A stretch of DNA of 14,286 bases from Streptosporangiaceae bacterium (GCA_030043395.1 JASHXW010000342.1:1-14286); one strand, 5' to 3'. Shown: positions 1-6,754, numbered from the stretch's first letter. A program made the numbers and translations. The notes: generated by a model not told the origin, from the letters alone.

Positions 1-801
1 ACCGTTCATCGGCTTGCCCTCGAGCAGCTCGCGCTCCCACTCGGCCAGCGGCTCGGCCGCACCCAGCTCGCCATCGCCGGTCGGCTTCTCCTCGCCCGCG
101 GCCCGGCCAGCCCTCGCGATCAGGCCGTCGGCGACGGCGTCGGCCACCACCCTGGTCAGCAGCGCAACGCTGCGGATCGCGTCGTCATTACCCGGGATCG
201 GGTAGTTCACCTCGTCGGGGTCGCAGTTGGTGTCCAGGATCGCGATGACCGGGATGCCCAGCTTGCGGGCCTCGCTGATCGCGATGTGCTCCTTCTTGGT
301 GTCCACGACCCACAGGGCGCTCGGCACCCTGGACATGTCCCTGATGCCGCCCAGCGAGCGCTCGAGCTTGTCGCGCTCGCGCTTGAGCTGGAGCAGTTCC
401 TTCTTGGTGAGGTTCGAGCCCGAGACATCGTCGAAGTCGATCTCCTCGAGCTCCTTCAGCCGCTGCAGGCGCTTGTAGACGGTCGAGAAGTTCGTCAGCA
501 TGCCGCCGAGCCAGCGCTGGTTGACGAACGGCATGCCGACACGTCGAGCCTGCTCGGCGATTGCCTCCTGCGCCTGCTTCTTAGTACCGACGTACAGAAC
601 TGAGCCGCCGTGCGCGACGGTCTCCTTGATGAACTCGTAGGCGCGGTCTATGAACTGCAGCGACTGCTGCAAGTCGATGATGTAGATGCCGTTGCGCTCG
701 GTGAAGATGAACCGCTTCATCTTCGGGTTCCAGCGCCGCGTCTGGTGCCCGAAGTGGACACCACTCTCCAGCAGCTGCCGCATGGTGACGACCGGGGCCA
801 T
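1..801 (-). CDS. rpsB: 30S ribosomal protein S2 (C-terminal end off window)
   Basis: S2 is a structural protein of the small ribosomal subunit. The first 267 codons are present; the frame is still open at the left edge, so only a short C-terminal tail is missing. The start [20 protein letters not shown], followed by the [31 protein letters not shown] and [26 protein letters not shown] segments and PGNDDAIRS, is textbook S2. The tail EWERELLEG is typical of actinobacterial S2. The ATG at 801 is preceded on its strand by AGGAAAGGGG, 8 to 9 bases upstream, which supports this start over the internal Met at codon 7. The gene lies 268 bp downstream of xerC on the same strand, beyond a terminator-like hairpin, and probably has its own promoter in that gap. 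tsf would be expected just outside the window. Confidence 0.98.
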   Translation of the reverse strand, partial: MAPVVTMRQLLESGVHFGHQTRRWNPKMKRFIFTERNGIYIIDLQQSLQFIDRAYEFIKETVAHGGSVLYVGTKKQAQEAIAEQARRVGMPFVNQRWLGGMLTNFSTVYKRLQRLKELEEIDFDDVSGSNLTKKELLQLKRERDKLERSLGGIRDMSRVPSALWVVDTKKEHIAISEARKLGIPVIAILDTNCDPDEVNYPIPGNDDAIRSVALLTRVVADAVADGLIARAGRAAGEEKPTGDGELGAAEPLAEWERELLEGKPMNG

Positions 802-880
802 GCCGGTGTCCCCTTTCCTGTCGTGCGCCGGCCCGCAGGCGATGGCGCGATCGGTTACTCCTGGCGCCCGAACGGCCTCG

Positions 881-942
881 CCGCGGGTATCCCCGCGGAC
901 CGGTGAGGTTCGTTCCCGGGGGAGCACTCAAGGTGTCTCCCC
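881..942 (-). promoter_or_regulatory. Two strong hairpins in the rpsB leader region
   Basis: The 268-bp gap between xerC and rpsB holds two clear stem-loops, 80 to 141 bases upstream of the rpsB ATG. One (881-898) is a perfect 7-bp stem, CCGCGGG/CCCGCGG, with a 4-base loop. The other (919-942) pairs GGGGAG with CTCCCC and CAC with GTG around a 5-base loop, with one bulged base. A third CCCGCGGG copy at 940-947 could pair with either arm of the first stem, so alternative folds are possible. This fits a structured 5' leader, as ribosomal-protein operons often have. I see no match to a named leader family, and GC-rich DNA forms chance stems easily. Confidence 0.45.
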
Positions 943-1048
943 GCGGGCGAGCGGACGCGCGAAATGCGGTCACCGGCGGGCATGCTTGCGCACGCTTGCA
1001 CCGGGACCGTTGGTTAAGTCTACATCCAGGCCGATCCGCTATGCCCGT

Positions 1049-1073
1049 CTGATGCCTGGCCTCGGCGCATCAG
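1049..1073 (-). terminator. Hairpin at the xerC stop codon
   Basis: Perfect 7-bp inverted repeat CTGATGC / GCATCAG with an 11-base loop. The distal arm overlaps the TGA stop of the recombinase gene. No T tract follows on the minus strand, as is common for actinobacterial terminators. It probably separates xerC transcription from rpsB. Confidence 0.5.
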
Positions 1074-2131
1074 GCTCGCGGGTGCGCCTGCCGGTATGCG
1101 CTCAGCAGCCGCTCGATCGAGACGTGGGTGTAGATCTGCGTCGTCGCCACCGAGGCGTGACCCAGCATTTCCTGCACGCTGCGCAGGTCAGCACCGCCTT
1201 CGAGCAGATGCGTTGCCATGGTGTGCCGCAGGCCGTGCGGACCGGTATCCGGAACCGAACCGGCAGCCGCGATCCGGGCATGAACGACCCGGCGAGCCGT
1301 CCGGGGGTCAATTCGCGCGCCGCGGGCACCAAGGAACAGCGCCGGGCCCGAAGATGCGACCGCGATCTCCGGCCGTCCTGAAGCGAGCCACTGGTCGACC
1401 GCGTGCAGCGCCGGGATGCCGACCGGCACTGTGCGCTCCTTGGCTCCTTTGCCTAGGACCCGGATGGTTCTGCGGCTCCGGTCGATGTCGTCGACGTCCA
1501 GCCCGCACAACTCGCTGACGCGGATTCCGGTCGCGTACAGCAACTCCATGATCGCGGTGTCACGCAGCGCCATCGGGGTTCGGGCCTGGCCGGCTGGCTG
1601 GCTGCGCAGGACCGTCTTCATCTGCTCAACGGCCAGGACCTCGGGCAGCTCGCGCCTGGTCTTGGGCGAACCCAGCATCGGGCCGGGGTCGGCCGCCAGC
1701 AGGCCGCGCTCATGGGCGAACGCGGTGACGGCCCTGGCTGCCGCCGACCGCCTGGCGATCGTCGACCGCGAGTGGCCGGCCGCGTACTGAGTGGCGAGCC
1801 AGGACCTGACCACCGACAGGTCAACTTCCCCGATGTCCTCGATGCCGCACCGCACGAGGTGCGCGAACAGCTGGCCGACGTCGCTGCGGTACGCACGGAC
1901 GGTGTGCTGCGACAGCCCCCTGCGGGCAGTCAGGTGCCGGACGAAGTCAGCCAGCAGCCTGGCGAGCGCAGGCGGCAGCTCCTGTGGCTCCCGCTGCTCC
2001 GCGGGCTCCCGCTGCTTCGGCGAGTTAGCCGGCTCACGCGAGCGGGCGACGCCGGGCGACCGGGTGGCACTGCGCGATCGGATGGCACCGGGCGACCGCG
2101 TGGTACCGGCCGACCTGGAACGCGTGTCCAC
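1070..2131 (-). CDS. xerC: XerC-type tyrosine recombinase with Arg/Ser-rich N-terminal extension
   Basis: Site-specific recombinase of the XerC/XerD family, which resolves chromosome dimers at dif. With the GTG at 2131 the protein has 353 residues, against about 300 for typical XerC. A SAM-like core-binding domain (about residues 53-150) precedes the catalytic domain. All six active-site positions are visible: R204 in ATGIRVSEL, K228 in GKGAKER, H299 and R302 in HGLRH, H325 in LGHAS and the nucleophile Y334 in TQIYTHVS. The protein is therefore probably active. Position next to rpsB and dprA matches the actinobacterial xerC locus. The start is uncertain: GTG 2131 has only a weak GGA upstream. 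The frame stays open to 2359, but that stretch reads like non-coding DNA and would crowd the divergent gene at 2377. About 50 residues before the core domain are low-complexity and encoded by an 18-bp repeat. Confidence 0.88.
   Translation of the reverse strand: MDTRSRSAGTTRSPGAIRSRSATRSPGVARSREPANSPKQREPAEQREPQELPPALARLLADFVRHLTARRGLSQHTVRAYRSDVGQLFAHLVRCGIEDIGEVDLSVVRSWLATQYAAGHSRSTIARRSAAARAVTAFAHERGLLAADPGPMLGSPKTRRELPEVLAVEQMKTVLRSQPAGQARTPMALRDTAIMELLYATGIRVSELCGLDVDDIDRSRRTIRVLGKGAKERTVPVGIPALHAVDQWLASGRPEIAVASSGPALFLGARGARIDPRTARRVVHARIAAAGSVPDTGPHGLRHTMATHLLEGGADLRSVQEMLGHASVATTQIYTHVSIERLLSAYRQAHPRA
2038..2127 (-). repeat. 18-bp tandem repeat in the 5' end of xerC
   Basis: About five diverged 18-bp units. 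The best-matched begin at 2056, 2074 and 2092, each with a plus-strand core like GCGACCGGGTGGCAC. Read on the minus strand they encode a hexapeptide of the type RS(P/R)(G/S)A followed by one residue. This gives the Arg/Ser/Pro-rich extension of the recombinase. Unit length is a multiple of three, so copy-number change would keep the frame. Confidence 0.65.
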
Positions 2132-2242
2132 TCCATCAGTGTGCGGTGAACGGCCGCGCCTGGCTTGCTCGCCACGCTCGTAGCCATCAGGTGACTTTCG
2201 CCAGGCACAGCTTTGGCGGCGCCGTGATGGCAGGGGCAAGTT

Positions 2243-2332
2243 CACCCGCGGCGGGTGGCGTCGGCCTGCCGGTGCCGGGCACGTACCCGGCGCTTCTCCC
2301 GGCCAGCTGCGGGCAGCCCAGCCCGGCTGCCC
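2243..2332 (+). promoter_or_regulatory. Divergent intergenic region with three hairpins before the repeat gene
   Basis: The 245 bp between the chosen xerC start and the repeat-protein ATG (2377) must carry divergent promoters; no convincing -35/-10 pair was found. It holds three inverted repeats in a row: CACCC/GGGTG (2243-2257, 5-base loop), GCCGGG/CCCGGC (2274-2291, 6-base loop) and the perfect 8-bp GGGCAGCC/GGCTGCCC (2311-2332, 6-base loop). The last ends 44 bp before the ATG, so it probably lies in the transcript leader. Such stems are frequent in GC-rich DNA, so function is a guess. Confidence 0.4.
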
Positions 2333-2376
2333 GGTCGGATGACGGCAAGGCACCCGCAATCGCTCGAGGGGGATTC

Positions 2377-3048
2377 ATGACAACGATCACGGACCGCGGC
2401 ACGATGACCGATGCAGCCGAGGAAGAACTACTCGCCGGACTGATGGGCAAACGCGACGAGGAAGACGAGTCGCTGGTCGAGCACCCGCTGCTGCTGGCCG
2501 CACTCATGCGCCGCCGAGGCAGCCGGTCGGGTGGCGAGCGCATCATCGAGCACCCGCTCCTGCTCGCCGCACTTATGCGGCACCGGGAGGAGGACGACGG
2601 CTCGTTCATCGAGCACCCGCTGCTGCTCGCCGCACTCATGCGCCGCCGAGGCAGCCGGTCGGGTGGCGAGCGCATCATCGAGCACCCGATCTTCCTTGCC
2701 ATGCTCATGCGCCACCACGACGAGGACGAGGGCTCCTTCATCGAGCACCCGATCCTGCTGGCCGCGATCGCGCATCACCGCCACCACCACGATGACGAGG
2801 ACGACTCGATCATCGAGCACCCGCTCCTGCTCGCGGCACTCATGCGACGCCGAAGAGGCCGGTCCAGCAGCGAGCGGATGATCGAGCACCCGCTCCTGCT
2901 CGCGGCGATCGCCCGTCGCCGAAGCAGCGGCCGGTCAGGTGAGCGCATGATCGAGCACCCGCTTCTTCTTGCCGCCCTGTTGCGCCACCGCGACGACGGC
3001 GAGGGATTCATCGAGCACCCGCTTCTGCTCGCCGCCCTGGGCCGGTAA
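2377..3048 (+). CDS. Nine-repeat EHPLLLAALM protein of unknown function
   Basis: I do not recognise this protein. It has 223 residues. The ATG at 2377 follows GAGGGGG with ideal spacing; a longer in-frame start at 2146 has no such signal. After a 33-residue acidic N-terminus holding a degenerate copy (ELLAGLMGKRDEED), nine repeats start at residues 34, 57, 78, 101, 122, 146, 169, 192 and 212. Each opens with (I/V)EHP followed by a short hydrophobic LLLAALM segment, then a charged linker. Linkers are of two classes: basic Ser/Gly/Arg (RRRGSRSGGER) and acidic (RHREEDDGS, RHRDDGEG), which alternate in repeats 1-4. Repeat 5 carries a His-rich linker, HHRHHHDDEDD. The protein has no Cys, Trp, Tyr, Gln or Asn, and Pro occurs only in EHP. 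There is no signal peptide, and the hydrophobic stretches are too short to cross a membrane. Probably co-transcribed with the next gene, 96 bp away. A multivalent scaffold or a metal-binding protein are possible roles by inference only. Confidence 0.85.
   Translation: MTTITDRGTMTDAAEEELLAGLMGKRDEEDESLVEHPLLLAALMRRRGSRSGGERIIEHPLLLAALMRHREEDDGSFIEHPLLLAALMRRRGSRSGGERIIEHPIFLAMLMRHHDEDEGSFIEHPILLAAIAHHRHHHDDEDDSIIEHPLLLAALMRRRRGRSSSERMIEHPLLLAAIARRRSSGRSGERMIEHPLLLAALLRHRDDGEGFIEHPLLLAALGR
2476..3045 (+). repeat. Protein-coding repeat array (60-72 bp units, 132-bp higher-order unit)
   Basis: Nine in-frame units of 60 to 72 bp (the last truncated to 36 bp), each starting at a codon for I or V followed by GAGCACCCG. 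Bases 2497-2556 are identical to 2629-2688, an offset of 132 bp, which is exactly one basic plus one acidic unit. The array therefore grew, at least once, by duplication of a two-repeat block. Other units have diverged at silent positions, so most of the array is not a very recent expansion. Confidence 0.9.
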
Positions 3049-3077
3049 CCGCCAGTCGGTCACGGCCGGCGGTAACC
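3044..3077 (+). terminator. Imperfect hairpin at the end of the repeat gene
   Basis: GGTAACCGCC (3044-3053, containing the TAA stop) can pair with GGCGGTAACC (3068-3077) with one mismatch and a 14-base loop. The same block is also a direct repeat of GGTAACCG. No T tract follows. It could attenuate transcription between the two cassette genes, stabilise the upstream message, or be a protein site. Confidence 0.3.
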
Positions 3078-3144
3078 GAACAGTGCGGGCCACCCGGGAG
3101 CGGCCGCAGTCAAGCGCCTTACCGGCAACAGCAAAGGAAGGAAC

Positions 3145-3711
3145 ATGGCGGTCGAATCGTCAAAGGAAACAACCGAGGACCAGGTAGAACCGTTGATCGA
3201 CGAGCTGATCCGCGACATTCTCGGCGAGTCAGGCGGGTCTTCTGAGTCCATGCGAGGCATGGCCACGACGGCTGCCCTCTTCGAGTCAGCCATCGGATCC
3301 AAGCGCGGGTCATCCCGCGGCTCGATGCTCGAAAGGCTTCTTCTGGCCGAGGTCTTCGCGTCCGAACTGGCTGAGGCTCTCGCTCCGGCACTCGCGGAGC
3401 AACTGGCCCCGCGGCTGGTGAAGGCGATGGAGGGCCTCATGAGCGGCGAGGCAGGCAGGAAGCCGGCCTCGGCAACGGCTTCACGGGGAGGCAGCCAGGC
3501 ACGGAGCCGCGAGGCGAAGTTACCGGGATCAGCCCGTCACGACCTGAGCGCAGCTACTCGCCGGACGCGATCCTCCTGCTACGCCAGCCCTGCTCGCATC
3601 GCTCGACGTAGCCGGCCGCGGCCAGCAGCCCCAGGCAGCGCATGGCCGTGTCCAGGTCGACGCCGGCGAGCGTCGCGATGGTGGCAGGACCTCGGCCTGA
3701 CCGCCGCGTGA
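3145..3711 (+). CDS. Small helical protein of unknown function, partner of the repeat gene
   Basis: Not recognised. The ATG at 3145 is preceded by AAAGGAAGGAAC, an excellent ribosome binding site, so translation is likely. The frame gives 188 residues. The first 115 or so look like real protein: an acidic start, a predicted amphipathic segment QVEPLIDELIRDILGE (residues 14-29), then a long Leu/Ala/Glu-rich helix from about residue 55 to 98 (LERLLLAEVFASELAEALA and onward) suited to coiled-coil or oligomer contacts. From about residue 137 the frame lies antisense to dprA codons and becomes Arg/Pro/Ser-rich, like read-through. The convergent overlap with dprA is 158 bp. No signal peptide, Cys motif or catalytic motif. 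Its place 96 bp after the nine-repeat gene suggests one operon and a shared job. Confidence 0.7.
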   Translation: MAVESSKETTEDQVEPLIDELIRDILGESGGSSESMRGMATTAALFESAIGSKRGSSRGSMLERLLLAEVFASELAEALAPALAEQLAPRLVKAMEGLMSGEAGRKPASATASRGGSQARSREAKLPGSARHDLSAATRRTRSSCYASPARIARRSRPRPAAPGSAWPCPGRRRRASRWWQDLGLTAA

Positions 3712-4717
3712 CGGCGTGCAGCACTGTCAGCGTGACCGGGTCCAGGCTTTCGTCGGGCACGGCTGGCCGGCGTTCGGGTCCGTCATCGGACTCCCCGAGC
3801 GGCGAGACCAGCTCGATCACGTGCGGCGCGCTGGTGACCAGGACGGCGCCGTACTCCCTGATCAGGTCGTGACAGCCTTGCGACTGATCGGAGGTTACCG
3901 GGCCAGGCACCACCATCACGGGCCGGTTGAGCTCGCGTGCGTGCCGGGAGGTGTTCAGCGCGCCGCTGCGCCGGGCGGCCTCGACTACCACCGTGCCGCG
4001 GCTCAATGCCGCGATGATCCGGTTGCGGATGAGGAACCCGGGCCGGGTGGGCGCCCGGTCGGGCGGGCACTCGCTGACCAGGACGCCCTCAGCGGCGATC
4101 TGGCTGAACAATTCCTCATGGCCCTTGGGGTACCCGAAGGTAAGCCCGCTGGCCAGCACGGCGACCGTGCTGCCGCCGACGGCGAGCGCGCCACGGTGGG
4201 CGGCCGCGTCGATTCCGTAGGCACCTCCGGAAGTGACAGTCCAGCCGGCGCTGGCAAGATCAGCGGCCAGTTCAGCGGCGACGTGGTTTCCGTAAGCCGT
4301 CGCCGCACGGGAGCCGACCACCGACACCGAGCGCAGGGACGCGAACCTCAGGTCGCTGTCACCGCGCAGCCAGAGCATCACGGGCCTGGACTCGCCGAGA
4401 TCGTCGAGCTGAGTCGGCCATTCCGGATCGCCGGGGCACACCAGCCGGAAGCCGCTGCGCTCCCAGGCCTCCAGCCTGGCCGGCGTGGGGATGTCAGGGA
4501 TCCGGCTCCGCCATCGCGCGAACGCCCGGTCCAGGCCAGGAACCTCCCGGCACTGCGATGGCAGGCCCGCCTTCGGCGGGCTGAGCGACGAGACCGCTCC
4601 CATCAGCTCGGCCGGACCGCACCTGGTGAGCAGATTGCCCAGCACCGGGTCAGCCGGGTCAGCCACCTCGGACAGCTGGGCCCGGGCCAGGCGCTCCTGC
4701 GCCGTCACGCCGCTCAT
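3554..4717 (-). CDS. dprA: DNA-processing protein DprA
   Basis: DprA (Smf) binds incoming single-stranded DNA during natural transformation and loads RecA; many bacteria without known competence also carry it. The protein has 387 residues from the ATG at 4717 (MSGVTAQERLARA). A GTG at 4750 would add 11 residues, and neither start has a strong ribosome site. The N-terminal helical region is followed by the Rossmann-like core: SVVGSRAATAYG (131-143), SGGAYGIDAAAHRGAL (163-178), RNRIIAALSR (231-240) and GTVVVEAARRSGAL. A C-terminal winged-helix domain (about 326-387) is intact. The usual actinobacterial partners comM and xerC flank it, but comM is now about 4.8 kb upstream. The 3' end overlaps the antisense tail of the unknown cassette gene. 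A DnaA-box-like pair lies about 150 to 190 bp upstream of the start. Confidence 0.95.
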   Translation of the reverse strand: MSGVTAQERLARAQLSEVADPADPVLGNLLTRCGPAELMGAVSSLSPPKAGLPSQCREVPGLDRAFARWRSRIPDIPTPARLEAWERSGFRLVCPGDPEWPTQLDDLGESRPVMLWLRGDSDLRFASLRSVSVVGSRAATAYGNHVAAELAADLASAGWTVTSGGAYGIDAAAHRGALAVGGSTVAVLASGLTFGYPKGHEELFSQIAAEGVLVSECPPDRAPTRPGFLIRNRIIAALSRGTVVVEAARRSGALNTSRHARELNRPVMVVPGPVTSDQSQGCHDLIREYGAVLVTSAPHVIELVSPLGESDDGPERRPAVPDESLDPVTLTVLHAVTRRSGRGPATIATLAGVDLDTAMRCLGLLAAAGYVERCEQGWRSRRIASGE

Positions 4718-4865
4718 GGCCGCACTGCCGGCTGGGCAGCCGACCTGCACCTGGCTAGCCGCAGGCGTACCGGCCAGCCCTGGCTGTCGTAGTCACGCAC
4801 CGCCACCACCTCCGGCCACGACCCTGCCGGAGAACCACCCCCAGCGCGATCCGAGCCGGCCGTCT

Positions 4866-4904
4866 TGTGGATAACGAGCGATGCAGGCGGCAGCCTGTGG
4901 ACTA
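4866..4904. promoter_or_regulatory. Pair of DnaA-box-like sites upstream of dprA
   Basis: TGTGGATAA at 4866-4874 is the exact complement of the classical DnaA box TTATCCACA. TGTGGACTA at 4896-4904 is a weaker match. Their first bases are 30 bp apart, in the same orientation, in the non-coding gap upstream of dprA. A matching pair with 31-bp spacing occurs upstream of comM. DnaA binding is inferred from sequence likeness only. Confidence 0.4.
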
Positions 4905-5016
4905 AGCGGGAACCAGCGCAGCGGCCGAAATGGCCGCTCACCGGCCCGCAGGTGGGCTACGGCCGGCGAGTCGGCCTTGCCATTGCCGATATCGAGGCGA
5001 CTCGCTCAGGCATGAA

Positions 5017-5053
5017 AGGACGCCCGGCGGCCACCTGAGCCGCCGGGCGTCCT
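5017..5053 (-). terminator. Perfect 15-bp hairpin terminator of the secreted-protein gene
   Basis: AGGACGCCCGGCGGC (5017-5031) and GCCGCCGGGCGTCCT (5039-5053) form a perfect 15-bp inverted repeat with a 7-base loop, starting 7 bases after the TAG stop at 5060-5062. On the minus strand the stem runs into TTTC. This is the clearest terminator in the window. The 342-bp gap between dprA and this gene otherwise contains the DnaA-like pair and no gene I can support. Confidence 0.9.
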
Positions 5054-5059
5054 GCTTGG

Positions 5060-6481
5060 CTACTTCGTTACCTTGAGGTTCTTCGCGTTCGAGTCGGACG
5101 TCAGGATGCCGGCGGTCCCGCCGTACGCCGCGGTCAGCTTCCAGAAGGCCACCCCGAGCACCTTGGAGTGCAGGGTGCAGCTGCCCGCGCCACTGCTGAG
5201 CGTGATCACGCACACCTTGACCGGCTTGTGCTTAGGCGCCGTGGCGGTGACCGTGACCTTGCCGGTGACTGTGGCGGCGGACGTGACCTTGACGGTCAGG
5301 TGCTCTTGGCCCTCATGACCATAGGTCGCCTTCGTTGATGACAGCTTCAGGCTGGTCACCGAGGTGTCCGACGCGCCGACGGCAGCGCAACTATGGCCTA
5401 CTCTCTTTCCATTGGTCTGCCTGGTGGCGATAGTGGGCGCTGGCTGGCCCGCCAGCGACGTGCCGACCAAGTCGAGGTTGTTCGTCTCGGCAGTGAAGCC
5501 CTCGTTGACGCACGAAGGCGCTGCAGAACTCCCTGAGGTCACGGCCGTCTGCGCTTGCAGCGTGGTGTCGCTGCCGAAGAACGCCTCGCCGCCTCCGCCG
5601 TCGCCGAACACGCCCCACTCGGCCGTGTTCCAGAAAGCCGAAAGATCGACCATGCTGTCGGGACCGCTCACCGAGATCGCGTGCCCGGAGCCCACAGACA
5701 GCGACACCGTGTCATTACCGCCCGAAGCGGCGCTCCCCGTGAAACTCAGGGTTGCGAGTTCCGCAGCGGTCAGGGGTGAGCTCATCTCAGCTGCCGAGCT
5801 GTTGGTGTAGCAGTCGCTTGAGTACGTGAACCAGCCTTCGGGGCACGTGTTGGCATAGTCGATCAGCCAGTACTGCATGAAGATGAAGCCGGCATGGCGG
5901 CCTCCGTATTCATACACGAACTGCTGCCACCCCAGGCAGTCGGAGGGGTCGCTGGCCCCCTCGCACGCCGGGCTGTCGAAGAACTGGCTGTTGAGCTGAA
6001 GGGTGAATGCGTTCTTCACTCTCGGGCCGGTGTGATCCTCCTGGCCCTTCTCGGTGATGCCCGAGCTGACATCCTTGAACGTTCCTGTTGCCTGCGTGAT
6101 CAGCCCGGTGGTCACGGCCGAGTAGTCGTGGCCGTCGCCTACCGCTGCCGGCGCTGCGTGCGTTGCTGATCCCGATGCCAGCGCCGGAGCCACCGGCCAC
6201 TTCGGCGCGACCGCGCACCCGGTGGCATGCCACTGCAACGCCGGGTACGAAGCGCGATAACACCCGTGGCCTGGTTCCGCGACCTTTGCTACGGCCGCCT
6301 GCCACTGCGCCTTCGTCCGGACGATGCTCGCGGCCTCCGCTTTGCCAGCGCCGCCTCCGGCGGCCGCCTGAGCCGCCGAGGCCCAGCCAAGCGCCAGCCC
6401 GGCCCCGCTCATCGAGAGCACCGCCGCCACCAGCACGACGACGGGCCTCCGCACCCGACCTAGCCCGCGTGATACGCGCAT
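5060..6481 (-). CDS. Secreted Cys-rich protein with C-terminal Ig-like domain
   Basis: Exported protein of 473 residues. The ATG at 6481 follows GGAGGGGG with 5-base spacing; in-frame starts further upstream lack this. Residues 1-39 form a signal peptide: Arg-rich start, hydrophobic stretch VVVLVAAVLSMSGAGLALG, likely cleavage after AQA (37-39). The mature middle part contains conserved-looking aromatic segments WQQFVYEY, FIFMQYWLIDY and CPEGWFTYSSDCY, of a type seen in uncharacterised actinobacterial secreted proteins. The last 95 or so residues (from TSVTSLKLSSTKATYG) resemble a bacterial Ig-like repeat domain. The mature chain has ten Cys, an even number that suits disulfides outside the cell. 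Function unknown; carbohydrate or surface binding is possible but unproven. It ends at a perfect terminator and is probably transcribed alone. Confidence 0.87.
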   Translation of the reverse strand: MRVSRGLGRVRRPVVVLVAAVLSMSGAGLALGWASAAQAAAGGGAGKAEAASIVRTKAQWQAAVAKVAEPGHGCYRASYPALQWHATGCAVAPKWPVAPALASGSATHAAPAAVGDGHDYSAVTTGLITQATGTFKDVSSGITEKGQEDHTGPRVKNAFTLQLNSQFFDSPACEGASDPSDCLGWQQFVYEYGGRHAGFIFMQYWLIDYANTCPEGWFTYSSDCYTNSSAAEMSSPLTAAELATLSFTGSAASGGNDTVSLSVGSGHAISVSGPDSMVDLSAFWNTAEWGVFGDGGGGEAFFGSDTTLQAQTAVTSGSSAAPSCVNEGFTAETNNLDLVGTSLAGQPAPTIATRQTNGKRVGHSCAAVGASDTSVTSLKLSSTKATYGHEGQEHLTVKVTSAATVTGKVTVTATAPKHKPVKVCVITLSSGAGSCTLHSKVLGVAFWKLTAAYGGTAGILTSDSNAKNLKVTK

Positions 6482-6627
6482 AAAAACCCCCTCCGCTACC
6501 GGACTCCGGCAGCGTTCGCAGCCGCGCCGCTCCAGCACGGCTCTCGGAATGGCCAGGAAACGGGCGGACGAAACCGCGACGGGATCGGATGCCCGTACCT
6601 AGGCGTTAAAGACGCATCGTACGGCCG

Positions 6628-6666
6628 GGATCGGAAAGGCACCAGGCTTGGCCGCTTTGCCGATCC
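6628..6666 (-). terminator. 11-bp inverted repeat downstream of the FGE-family gene
   Basis: GGATCGG plus AAAG (6628-6638) pairs with CTTT plus CCGATCC (6655-6666) with one bulged G and a 16-base loop. It lies about 90 to 127 bases past the FGE-family stop and about 150 bases before the ATG of the secreted protein, so it may end the upstream operon or sit in the leader or operator of the next gene. There is no T tract on the minus strand. Confidence 0.4.
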
Positions 6667-6754
6667 TCGCGTGGCGACCTTCCTATGGCCGCTGACCTGC
6701 ACCGTCGGGAGACGTTTGATCGCAGTAAACGGTGCGGCAAGCCGGCCAGTCGGG

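Noticed and set aside
1014..1019. TAGACT as a -10 box for rpsB
   Set aside because: It matches the consensus at only four of six bases and no -35-like hexamer lies at the right distance, so a promoter here could not be supported.
686..1381. 231-codon plus-strand open frame across the rpsB-xerC gap
   Set aside because: Antisense to the ends of two certain genes, no ribosome site, composition of a shadow frame.
2132..2359. Longer xerC with a start at 2359 (429 residues)
   Set aside because: The added segment is Pro/Arg-rich without structure, holds three hairpins, and would leave only 17 bp between divergent starts.
2476..3045. Regularly spaced repeats that resemble a CRISPR-like array
   Set aside because: Units are in frame, match at the protein level rather than as exact DNA repeats with unique spacers, and sit behind a strong ribosome site; no cas gene is near.
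3716..4792. 358-codon plus-strand open frame
   Set aside because: Antisense to dprA; the translation has no recognisable protein features.
4866..4904. Replication origin
   Set aside because: Only two box-like sites, no AT-rich unwinding element, and no dnaA, dnaN or gyr genes around.
4714..4941. 75-codon minus-strand frame upstream of dprA
   Set aside because: No ribosome site or family likeness; it covers the DnaA-box-like pair and is more likely promoter DNA.
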